A stretch of 5,868 nucleotides of DNA from Halanaerobiales bacterium (lineage in GTDB: Bacteria > Bacillota > Halanaerobiia > Halanaerobiales > M55B127). Below the pieces are notes generated by a model. It made no database searches. It had not been told where the DNA came from and saw only the letters and a program-made list of their open reading frames with translations. The translations under genes were made by a program, and so were the position numbers. Of the stretch, positions 1 to 5,853 are shown piece after piece (position 1 is the first letter of the stretch; each line of letters starts with the position of its first letter). Location of the stretch: assembly GCA_021736965.1 (NCBI GenBank), contig JAIPEV010000115.1, positions 1 through 5,868 of the forward strand, given 5' to 3'.

Positions 1-143
1 TAATATTTTAAATAAGATTAATAAAAATATGATTTAAAAATAGATAAGTTCCCTGCAAATGGAACAATAAGAGCATCCTATATAAAAAAGTTGAAATGCT
101 AATTGGAATGATTATACATCATTGAAATGGGTAGTAGTTATAA

Positions 144-182
144 TTGTGTACACAAATTGAACTTGTTCATTGAATACGTTCA
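144..182. promoter_or_regulatory. Cluster of three operator-like palindromes
   Basis: Seen: a perfect 12-bp palindrome TTGTGTACACAA at 144-155. Two related imperfect palindromes follow in tandem: TGAACTTGTTCA at 158-169 and TGAATACGTTCA at 171-182, with start points 13 bp apart. Inference: dimeric repressor sites. They lie just downstream of the minus-strand promoter at 198-226, at roughly +9 to +47 of its transcript, where a bound protein could block transcription. No regulator gene is in the window, so the binding protein is unknown. Small palindromes also arise by chance in AT-rich DNA, which limits confidence. Confidence 0.35.
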
Positions 183-197
183 GTTGCCTATATTTTT

Positions 198-226
198 ACT
201 TTATCACTTAATAATAAATTTGTCAA
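198..226 (-). promoter_or_regulatory. Sigma-A-type promoter firing left, out of the window
   Basis: Read on the minus strand there is a perfect -35 TTGACA (221-226), a 17-bp spacer and a -10 TAAAGT (198-203, four of six consensus positions). Transcription would start near 191 and run toward position 1. No minus-strand ORF with a ribosome binding site is visible between 191 and 1. The target is therefore probably a gene beyond the left edge with an untranslated leader of at least 190 nt, or an unrecognised RNA. Confidence 0.5.
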
Positions 227-391
227 GAATATAATTATTCATTTTTTTTATTTTTAGTTATAAATTATATCATAGTTTTTTTACTAATTATTATATTTAT
301 TGGATAGTAAAAATATAAATATTAAAAATACTTTTTAATGTACTACTATAATAAAAGAAAAAATAACAGTTTTATTCAACTTTTTAAAGGA
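227..391. other. AT-rich gene-free stretch upstream of the exporter operon
   Basis: No ORF with a ribosome binding site is visible on either strand. The stretch is dominated by A and T runs. It contains a 9-bp inverted repeat (TTTTTACTA at 278-286, TAGTAAAAA at 305-313) with no U-tail typical of a terminator, and an isolated TATAAT at 347-352 without a good -35. No leader peptide like the BmrB peptide that precedes bmrCD in Bacillus subtilis can be seen. It may act as an A/T-rich upstream promoter region; nothing more can be supported. Confidence 0.4.
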
Positions 392-419
392 TTAAGACTT
401 TTAATATTTAACTTATAAT
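392..419 (+). promoter_or_regulatory. Probable promoter of the ABC exporter operon
   Basis: A perfect -10 TATAAT lies at 414-419. Sixteen bp upstream is a weak -35, TTAAGA at 392-397 (four of six). The start would be near 426, leaving a leader of about 20 nt before the first gene. The -10 and its position are good. The weak -35 suggests modest basal activity or activator dependence, which is inference. Confidence 0.45.
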
Positions 420-434
420 AAGTGAATCAATTTT

Positions 435-439
435 AGGAG
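435..439 (+). promoter_or_regulatory. Ribosome binding site that fixes the first exporter start
   Basis: AGGAG at 435-439 lies 8 nt before the ATG at 448. The alternative in-frame GTG at 439 overlaps this site itself, so it cannot be served by it. The ATG at 448 is therefore the correct start. Confidence 0.85.
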
Positions 440-447
440 TGTTAGCT

Positions 448-2208
448 ATGGACAATGATTTTAAAAAATATTCAATTAAAAATTTTTTTAATAAATATAA
501 AACTAGATATATCTTTGGTATTATTTGGCTAATATTTGTTGATATGTTACAACTTATCATCCCCTGGCTTTTAGGTGATTTTACTGACCGTTTAAAACTT
601 AAAACAATAGATATTAAAGGTATAATTATTTATGCTCTTATTATCGTAGGGCTTGCTATTTTTATTGCATTTTTTAGATATCTATGGCGATTATACATAG
701 TTGGTACTTCCAGATTATTAGAAAAACAAATTAGAGAAGATTTTTACAGCCATTTACTTAAGCTTTCCACAAACTATTTTAATGATCAAAAGACTGGAGA
801 TTTAATGGCCCATGCTACAAATGATATAAAAGCCGTAAGACAGGCAATGGGGCCGGGAGTGGCAATGTTTTTTGATTCTGCATTTTTAGTAATAGCAACT
901 ATTTTAATACTAATCTTTCAAATAGATATAAGATTAACTATGATAGCATTAATTCCATTACCCTTTTTGGCTTTACTTTCTACTTATTTCAGTAAAGCTA
1001 TACATGAAAAGTTTACTGCTGTTCAGGAAGCTTTTTCCAATCTAACAGATAAGGTCCAGGAAAACTTTTCCGGTATTAGAGTAATCAAGGCTTTTACTCA
1101 GGAAGATATGGAAATAGAAAAGTTTGCAACTGCCAACAAGTTAAATTATGAAAAAAATATAGATTTAGTTAAGACTTGGGGCCTTTTTCATCCCATGGTA
1201 CAGTTTATTACAAGTTTAAGTTTTTTAATTGTTATTTGGTATGGAGGCAAACTAGTAATAGACGGGATTATATCTCTGGGAGACTTTGTTGCTTTTAATA
1301 GTTATTTGGGACTTCTAACCTGGCCAATGATGGCAGTTGGTTTTGTTATTAATCTACTCCAAAGAGGTACTGCCTCATTAAAAAGATTAAATAAAATCTT
1401 TAATGAAAAAGAAGAAGTACATGATCAAGATATAATACCTCTTGATGATCTTAAGGGAAATATAGAATTTAATAATCTTTCCTTTAGATATAATGAAGAT
1501 GACCAGTATGTATTAGATGAGATCAGTTTAAAAATTAAAGCCGGTCAAACCGTTGCCTTTTTAGGTAGAACAGGCTCAGGTAAAACCACAATCATTAATC
1601 TTCTTTTAAGATTATTTAACGTAGATAAAAATCAAATATTAATAGATGGATATGATATTAATAAAATCCCAATAAAATTGCTCAGAAAAAAAATTGGAAT
1701 TGTTCCTCAAGATAACTTCTTGTTTTCTTCATCTATAGCAAATAATATTGCCTTTTTTGATCCTAATGAAACCAATAAAGAACAAATTATAAACGCAGCA
1801 AAAATTACAAAAGTCTATAATGATATAGCAGAGTTTCCTGAAAAGTTTGATACAATTTTAGGTGAAAGAGGAGTAACTTTATCTGGGGGACAAAAACAGA
1901 GAATCTCAATGGCAAGAGCCATTATTAAAAATCCAAAAATCCTAATATTAGATGATAGTTTCTCTGCAGTTGACACTCATACCGAAGAAAAAATATTAAA
2001 TAATCTTAAACCTATAATGGAAGATAAAACTGTAATCCTGATCTCACATCGAATATCAACTATTAAAAATGCTGATATGATCTATGTCCTTGATCAGGGT
2101 AAGATTATTGAAAGAGGAACACATAATAAGTTAATAAAAAATGATAAACTGTACAATGATATTTATCAAAAACAACAACTTGAAGAAAAGATCGCAAATA
2201 TAAACTAA
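448..2208 (+). CDS. yheI: ABC exporter half, degenerate-site subunit (BmrC/YheI-like)
   Basis: This is a 586-residue half-transporter: an N-terminal six-helix exporter domain (about 20-304) followed by an ATPase domain (about 337-575). Membrane helices lie near 20-43, 57-80, 136-157, 162-182, 247-268 and 280-304. The ATPase shows Walker A GRTGSGKTT (373-381, Lys379), Q-loop Gln421, a canonical LSGGQ (478-482), Walker B ILILDD and switch His534. The residue after the Walker B Asp is Asp503 rather than the catalytic Glu. This is the hallmark of the degenerate-site subunit in heterodimeric exporters (BmrC, TM287, LmrC). It is expected to pair in the cytoplasmic membrane with the product of the next gene, 12 nt downstream, and to export drugs or lipophilic compounds. 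The substrate cannot be read from sequence. Length matches YheI (about 585). The symbol is by family resemblance; strict orthology is untested. Confidence 0.93.
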   Translation: MDNDFKKYSIKNFFNKYKTRYIFGIIWLIFVDMLQLIIPWLLGDFTDRLKLKTIDIKGIIIYALIIVGLAIFIAFFRYLWRLYIVGTSRLLEKQIREDFYSHLLKLSTNYFNDQKTGDLMAHATNDIKAVRQAMGPGVAMFFDSAFLVIATILILIFQIDIRLTMIALIPLPFLALLSTYFSKAIHEKFTAVQEAFSNLTDKVQENFSGIRVIKAFTQEDMEIEKFATANKLNYEKNIDLVKTWGLFHPMVQFITSLSFLIVIWYGGKLVIDGIISLGDFVAFNSYLGLLTWPMMAVGFVINLLQRGTASLKRLNKIFNEKEEVHDQDIIPLDDLKGNIEFNNLSFRYNEDDQYVLDEISLKIKAGQTVAFLGRTGSGKTTIINLLLRLFNVDKNQILIDGYDINKIPIKLLRKKIGIVPQDNFLFSSSIANNIAFFDPNETNKEQIINAAKITKVYNDIAEFPEKFDTILGERGVTLSGGQKQRISMARAIIKNPKILILDDSFSAVDTHTEEKILNNLKPIMEDKTVILISHRISTIKNADMIYVLDQGKIIERGTHNKLIKNDKLYNDIYQKQQLEEKIANIN

Positions 2209-2220
2209 GGATGATTTTTT

Positions 2221-4275
2221 ATGCAAGACTTTAGAGAAGAAAAAATTATGGGTAAAGCCTATGACTCCAGGTTAATGAAACGTCTATTAGAATATGCATA
2301 TCCTTACTGGAAGATTCTTTTAGTATGTATATTTTTACTTCTAATCGTAACCGGAATAGAACTAGCCAGGCCTTATCTAATCAAAATTGCTATCGATGAT
2401 CACATAAATGCTTTAGATAAACCAATGGTTGTTTATAATTCTGAGCAGTATCAAAATAAAGGTACTGTTTATAATAATAAAAGATATATAAGAGTAGATA
2501 ATCTCGATGGTGATTACTCAGATCAGACAAAATACCAACTTTATAACTTTGAAGGTAACTACTATCTCATAGAAGGTCTAATTGATGATAAACTTAATAT
2601 TAAACTAATCAACCCTGGGCAAATAAGAAATGGGAATATTATTCTTAATGCGGTCCTATTAGATAATGATGATATTACTAATTTTAGAAAACAAGACTAT
2701 AGTGCTTTAGCACAGATTGGAATAATCTTTTTGATTATTATAGTATTAGGTTTTGGGATAAATTATCTCCAAATATTCCTTTTAAATAAAACTACCCAAA
2801 AAATTATATATAATATGAGACAGGAAATATTTTCACATCTACAAAAAATGTCACTCAGTTACTTTGATAAAAATCCTGTTGGACGCCTGGTTACCAGGGT
2901 CACTAATGATACTGAAACCTTAAATGAAATGTATACTAATGTGTTAGTTAATCTATTTAAAGATATCTTCATAATATTTGGTATTGTAATCATTATGTTT
3001 AGACTAAATATTAAGTTAAGTCTAGTTTCTTTAGTTATTGTGCCCTTTGTAATTGCGGCAGCTTTTATCTTTAGAAGTTATGCCCGTGATGCCTATAGAA
3101 TGGTAAGAATAAAACTGGCTAAGATCAACTCTGCCTTATCAGAAAATATATCAGGAATGAAAATTGTTCAAATCTTCAATCAAGAAAAAAGAAAGTTAAG
3201 TGAATTCATAAATATAAATAATGAGTACTACAAGGCAAGTATGAGGCAAATTAAAATATTTGCTATCTTTAGACCCTCAATGGATTTACTGTACTCCCTT
3301 GCCCTTGCTATTTTAATTTGGTATGGAGGAGCAAGAGTATATAGCGAAACACTCCAATTTGGAGTCTTATATGCATTTATTAACTATATTCAGAAGTTCT
3401 TTCGACCGATTAATGACTTAAGTGAAAAGTACAATATGTTACAGTCTGCAATGGCTTCTTCTGAACGAATATTTAAAATATTAGATACCAATATTGATAT
3501 TAAAAACCCTGAAAATCCGGTTCAATTACCGGAAGAAATTGAAGGGAAAGTTGAATTTAAAGACGTATGGTTTGCTTATCAAAAAGATGAATGGGTACTT
3601 AAAGATATAAACTTCACAATTAATCCCGGCGAAACAGTTGCTTTAGTAGGTGCAACTGGAGCTGGTAAAACCTCAATAATTAACCTAATTAGTAGATTTT
3701 ATGATATTCAAAGAGGCAAGATCTTAATTGATGATACTGATATTACAAATATTAAAAAAAGTGAATTGAGAAAAAGAATTGGCGTTGTACTCCAGGATGT
3801 GTTCTTATTTACAGGTGATATCGGAAGCAATATCTCTTTAAATGCCGATATTGATAAAGAAAAAATAAAAAAGACAGCTCAATATGTTAATGCAGATAAG
3901 TTTATTACAAGATTAAATAATAATTATGATCACGAAGTAAAAGAAAGAGGATCTACACTTTCAGCAGGTCAAAAACAGCTATTAGCTTTTGCGAGGGCTT
4001 TAGCTTTTGATCCTGAAATACTGGTCCTAGATGAAGCTACTGCCAATATTGATACTGAAACAGAAATTCTAATTCAAGAAGCTTTAGAAAGACTGACGTC
4101 AAATCGTACAACTATAGTAATTGCTCACCGCCTTTCAACTATACAACATGCTGATAAGATATTAGTTCTTCATAAAGGTAAAATTAAAGAAAGGGGTAAC
4201 CATCAGGATCTTTTAGCTAAAAAAGGTCTCTACTATAATCTTTACCAACTCCAATATAAAGAACAAGTACTATAG
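2221..4275 (+). CDS. yheH: ABC exporter half, catalytic subunit with extra external domain (BmrD/YheH-like)
   Basis: This is a 684-residue half-transporter, partner of the preceding gene. Helix 1 is near 31-56. About 100 polar, Tyr- and Asn-rich residues (about 60-160) follow before helix 2 (162-188). The other helices are near 243-262, 265-285, 350-370 and 378-398, and the ATPase domain runs about 440-680. Walker A is GATGAGKTS (477-485, Lys483), Q-loop Gln525, Walker B ILVLDE with catalytic Glu605, and switch His636. The signature is LSAGQ (580-584), with Ala replacing the first Gly. This complements the partner's Asp503, giving one degenerate and one active ATP site. The external insertion and length match BmrD/YheH (about 673), whose equivalent insertion forms an extracellular domain. 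AAGGA (2207-2211) lies 9 nt before the ATG and overlaps the upstream stop, so coupled translation is likely. An in-frame ATG at 2248 is a weaker alternative start. Substrate unknown. Confidence 0.93.
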   Translation: MQDFREEKIMGKAYDSRLMKRLLEYAYPYWKILLVCIFLLLIVTGIELARPYLIKIAIDDHINALDKPMVVYNSEQYQNKGTVYNNKRYIRVDNLDGDYSDQTKYQLYNFEGNYYLIEGLIDDKLNIKLINPGQIRNGNIILNAVLLDNDDITNFRKQDYSALAQIGIIFLIIIVLGFGINYLQIFLLNKTTQKIIYNMRQEIFSHLQKMSLSYFDKNPVGRLVTRVTNDTETLNEMYTNVLVNLFKDIFIIFGIVIIMFRLNIKLSLVSLVIVPFVIAAAFIFRSYARDAYRMVRIKLAKINSALSENISGMKIVQIFNQEKRKLSEFININNEYYKASMRQIKIFAIFRPSMDLLYSLALAILIWYGGARVYSETLQFGVLYAFINYIQKFFRPINDLSEKYNMLQSAMASSERIFKILDTNIDIKNPENPVQLPEEIEGKVEFKDVWFAYQKDEWVLKDINFTINPGETVALVGATGAGKTSIINLISRFYDIQRGKILIDDTDITNIKKSELRKRIGVVLQDVFLFTGDIGSNISLNADIDKEKIKKTAQYVNADKFITRLNNNYDHEVKERGSTLSAGQKQLLAFARALAFDPEILVLDEATANIDTETEILIQEALERLTSNRTTIVIAHRLSTIQHADKILVLHKGKIKERGNHQDLLAKKGLYYNLYQLQYKEQVL

Positions 4276-4336
4276 ATCTTAATAATTTTATTATATTGCA
4301 GGAAAAACATATTTTTTAAAGAACTATAGATATACC

Positions 4337-4342
4337 AGGAGG
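4337..4342 (+). promoter_or_regulatory. Perfect ribosome binding site of the 38-codon ORF
   Basis: AGGAGG lies 7 nt before the ATG at 4350. It is the best match to the anti-Shine-Dalgarno sequence in the window, and the main reason to treat the short ORF as translated. An ATG at 4345 is too close to it and runs into a stop after four codons. Confidence 0.7.
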
Positions 4343-4349
4343 CGATGTT

Positions 4350-4466
4350 ATGGAATTAAATCCGCCTGAAAAAGATGGTTATTATGCTCTTTTATTAGCA
4401 ATATTAAAAGGTTATTCTGCCAGTAAAGCCCTAACTTATATTAAAAATGGACAGACTAGACTATAA
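4350..4466 (+). CDS. Small 38-residue protein, last gene of the exporter operon
   Basis: No family recognised. The protein has an acidic, Pro-containing start (MELNPPEKDG), a central hydrophobic and aromatic stretch (Tyr11-Ile19, then Gly-Tyr at 21-22) and a basic C-terminus (KNGQTRL). The hydrophobic part is short and broken by Lys20, so an amphipathic helix lying on the membrane is likelier than a true transmembrane span. It follows the exporter by 74 nt, has its own perfect AGGAGG, and precedes the operon terminator, so it is probably co-transcribed. It could be a small accessory or regulatory peptide of the exporter, or the remnant of a longer gene. The first is favoured by the intact start, ribosome binding site and position. 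Function is not claimed. Confidence 0.55.
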   Translation: MELNPPEKDGYYALLLAILKGYSASKALTYIKNGQTRL

Positions 4467-4504
4467 AAACATAAAAAAATTAAAATGTTATCAATATTTT
4501 AGAT

Positions 4505-4533
4505 AAACTCCATATATTTCATATGGAGTTTTT
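4505..4533 (+). terminator. Intrinsic terminator of the exporter operon
   Basis: An 11-bp perfect stem, AAACTCCATAT (4505-4515) with ATATGGAGTTT (4521-4531), closes a 5-nt loop (ATTTC). The descending arm runs into a T tract through 4533. It lies 38 nt after the small ORF and ends the plus-strand unit. The A run before the stem could give weak termination from the opposite side. Confidence 0.85.
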
Positions 4534-4559
4534 ATATTAATCTGCTAATAATTATTGAT

Positions 4560-4591
4560 TTATTCACTACTTATCCACAATTTGTGCATAA
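4560..4591. other. Cluster of DnaA-box-like sequences
   Basis: TTATCCACA at 4571-4579 is a perfect DnaA box. TGTGCATAA at 4583-4591 is a second one on the other strand (TTATGCACA). They face each other across 3 bp. A third, imperfect box, TTATTCACT, is at 4560-4568 (eight of nine to TTATNCACA). To the right lie ACTGAT repeats (4591-4596 and 4604-4609) and an A/T-only stretch with alternating TA near 4641-4659. DnaA binding is inference. No dnaA, dnaN, rep or par gene is in the window, so a replication origin is not claimed; a DnaA-titrating or regulatory site, or coincidence, remain possible. Confidence 0.4.
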
Positions 4592-4650
4592 CTGATAACA
4601 ATTACTGATTAAATTATCTGTATTAACTTCTCAAAAATATGTATATATAT

Positions 4651-4683
4651 AAAAAAAATAGGACCAGCTTTTCAGCTTGGACC
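4651..4683 (-). terminator. Terminator-like hairpin at the 3' end of the intron-like element
   Basis: On the minus strand, GGTCC-A-AGCT (4683-4674) pairs with AGCT-GGTCC (4669-4661) around a GAAA tetraloop. There is one bulged A and one T-T mismatch. The hairpin is followed by TA and a run of eight T (4658-4651). It could be the intron's domain VI, an intrinsic terminator, or both. The T run is what favours termination. Confidence 0.45.
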
Positions 4684-5143
4684 CCTCGTCAAACTACGCA
4701 TACGGTTTACCTTTAGGTTATTTACCTTAGCTTACTTTTACAAATATACAAAAGATTATCATAGACCTCTTTCGGTCATCTATACCATCATCTTACAATC
4801 ATTCCGACCCTAATCACACCCATCAACCCAACATACTTCTATGATCTGCAAGCTAGCATTGGACTTCCCCATTGTGTAGGCAGATCACCATAACTGAATG
4901 CAACCTCTGGTTCATTTACATTTCGGACTGGTTATACGTCTCAGACTCTTCAGATTTCACTTCACAGTGAACACCCTGCCATAATTGCTTCATGTACCAT
5001 TTTTATAAACTTAGGTCGAAGTTTGTTTTCTCTGTTTTCTCACCCTTTTCGTCTGTGAGTGCCACAATATCTCAACCATATCATCCATACTTCCAGCACA
5101 GATAGGATTTTCACCTACTATTGGTATAAATTACAAAACACAC
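4659..5143 (-). mobile_element. ORF-less group II intron-like element (class C-like), probably defective
   Basis: Read on the minus strand, this segment carries a series of group II intron signatures in order. They are GTGTG at the 5' end (5143-5139), AGGTGAAAATCCT (5116-5104), GTGAAGTGAAATCTGAAG (4965-4948), GGGGAAGTCC (4870-4861), GCAGATCATAG (4849-4839), GGTCGGAAT (4809-4801) and CCGTATGCG followed by GACGAGGGG (4704-4682). This resembles the Oceanobacillus iheyensis class C intron as recalled; no alignment was run. GC is about 40% by hand count over 4681-5100, against roughly 25-30% in neighbouring genes. Stems include TGATCTGC/GCAGATCA (4842-4849, 4880-4887) and TTCACT/AGTGAA (4956-4961, 4966-4971). 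No reverse transcriptase ORF is present. It lies directly behind a terminator hairpin, as class C introns do. Domain V cannot be drawn as the usual 34-nt hairpin, so self-splicing is doubtful. The 3' end is approximate. It could instead be another structured RNA. Confidence 0.6.
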
Positions 5144-5151
5144 AACATAAA

Positions 5152-5181
5152 AGAGGAGCTATTTAATTAAATAGCTCCTCT
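5152..5181 (-). terminator. Terminator of the Spy-like gene, a perfect 30-bp palindrome
   Basis: AGAGGAGCTATTT (5152-5164) and its exact complement (5169-5181) form a 13-bp stem around a 4-nt centre. It lies 33 bp after the stop codon of the minus-strand gene. In that direction the T tail is only three bases outside the stem before ATGTT and the GTGTG start of the intron-like element. A longer T tract was perhaps split by insertion of that element; this is inference. Confidence 0.75.
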
Positions 5182-5192
5182 CAGTCTTTTAT

Positions 5193-5216
5193 ATTTATTG
5201 ATTTAATTTATTGATT
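5193..5216. repeat. Direct repeat at the end of the Spy-like gene
   Basis: ATTTATTGATT occurs at 5193-5203 and again at 5206-5216, with a 13-bp period; the second copy overlaps the stop codon of the minus-strand gene. It is probably a small local duplication in AT-rich sequence, with no evident role. Confidence 0.35.
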
Positions 5217-5808
5217 AAAAACAGGCAGGTCTAACAGGTGCTCTAAATCCACCTCTCATGCCACCAAAAGATCTACTTTGATATGAATCAAATCTACTTC
5301 CACCATATTGCATTCTATTATAGTTCAAGTTTTGATTTGCGAAGTTGTTAACTCCATAATTTAAAGCAAATCCACTTTCGCTTTCTACCAATATATTGAT
5401 TTGTTCTTCAGTCAGAATCTCTCTTATTTGTGTTAGATAATCTTCTCTTGTTTGATTGATTTTTTCTTGCAAAACTGCAATTTCTTCTTCTAATTCAGAA
5501 ATTTTTTCAGATGATTCATTTTTTAATATTTCATCACGAAGTTCAAATCTCTTTTCCTGTAACATCTCAGTTATTTCAACTCTGTTTGTAAAAAATTCTT
5601 CACGCATTTCATAAATTTGATCTAACTGTTCTTCTGATAGCTCTAAAACGCTGTTAGTTTGAGTTTGAGTTTGATTATAATAAGGTCTCTGAATGTCATT
5701 ATCAAATCTAAAGCCACCACCTGGTCCACCAAAAGCATCAACTACATAGTTCCCTACACCTAAAACAACAAGTGACAAAATTAATGTTGAAACAATTATT
5801 TTCTTCAT
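5215..5808 (-). CDS. Exported Spy/CpxP/ZraP-like protein
   Basis: This 197-residue protein begins with a signal peptide: Lys2-Lys3, a hydrophobic core at about 4-19, and likely cleavage after VDA (Ala25). A Gly-rich linker and a QTQTQT run (46-51) lead into a charged, all-helical region (about 55-142). That region carries two LTxxQ-type motifs, LSEEQ at 57-61 and LTEEQ at 132-136. Paired LTxxQ motifs on long amphipathic helices are the mark of the Spy/CpxP/ZraP family of periplasmic chaperones and metal- or envelope-stress sensors. The tail (about 146-197) is rich in Asn, Tyr, Gly, Arg and Phe, with RGGF and SFGG motifs, and holds the only Cys as the second-last residue (PACF end). No His-rich zinc site is seen. 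AAGGAGAG (5815-5822) lies about 8 nt before the ATG. It is transcribed convergently with the exporter operon, with no sign of a partner sensor kinase. Family assignment is fairly firm; the job is inferred. Confidence 0.75.
   Translation of the reverse strand: MKKIIVSTLILSLVVLGVGNYVVDAFGGPGGGFRFDNDIQRPYYNQTQTQTNSVLELSEEQLDQIYEMREEFFTNRVEITEMLQEKRFELRDEILKNESSEKISELEEEIAVLQEKINQTREDYLTQIREILTEEQINILVESESGFALNYGVNNFANQNLNYNRMQYGGSRFDSYQSRSFGGMRGGFRAPVRPACF
5657..5674 (-). repeat. Three tandem GTTTGA hexamers encoding a Gln-Thr run
   Basis: GTTTGA occurs three times in succession on the plus strand inside the Spy-like gene and encodes the alternating Gln-Thr linker between the signal peptide and the helical domain. 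Being 6 bp long, copy-number changes would keep the reading frame and only alter linker length. Confidence 0.6.
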
Positions 5809-5842
5809 TTTTATCTCTCCTTTTTACTTAATTCTTGATTTA

Positions 5843-5853
5843 ATTATATTATA
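5843..5853 (-). promoter_or_regulatory. Candidate -10 region of the Spy-like gene (promoter cut by the window edge)
   Basis: Two overlapping TATAAT hexamers are read on the minus strand, at 5848-5853 and 5843-5848, about 35-45 nt before the start codon. The matching -35 would fall at or beyond the right edge, so the promoter cannot be confirmed here. Confidence 0.35.

Noticed and set aside
48..65. GTTCC/GGAAC hairpin as a terminator
   Set aside because: The stem is only 5 bp with an 8-nt loop, and no clean T run follows on either strand.
127..234. Short plus-strand ORF starting MGSSYNCVHKL
   Set aside because: It has no ribosome binding site, no recognisable family, and it spans the palindrome cluster and the leftward promoter, so it is likely chance.
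278..313. 9-bp inverted repeat as an attenuator in the exporter leader
   Set aside because: It lies upstream of the likely transcription start (about 426), is AT-only apart from one GC pair per arm, and has no U-tail.
439..447. GTG at 439 as the start of the first exporter gene (three extra residues)
   Set aside because: It overlaps the only ribosome binding site, AGGAG at 435-439. The ATG at 448 is at the right distance.
2248..2250. Internal ATG as the true start of the second exporter gene
   Set aside because: It remains possible because the family-like sequence begins after it, but the ATG at 2221 has the better-placed AAGGA.
4560..4660. A replication origin
   Set aside because: DnaA boxes and an A/T stretch are present, but no dnaA, dnaN, rep or partition gene lies nearby, and the neighbours are ordinary accessory genes.
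4659..5143. Decayed protein-coding gene or transposase in the higher-GC segment
   Set aside because: All minus-strand frames checked are broken by frequent stops (for example after a stretch reading MDDMVEILWHSQTKRVRKQ), with no transposase motif; the conserved pieces are RNA-structural.
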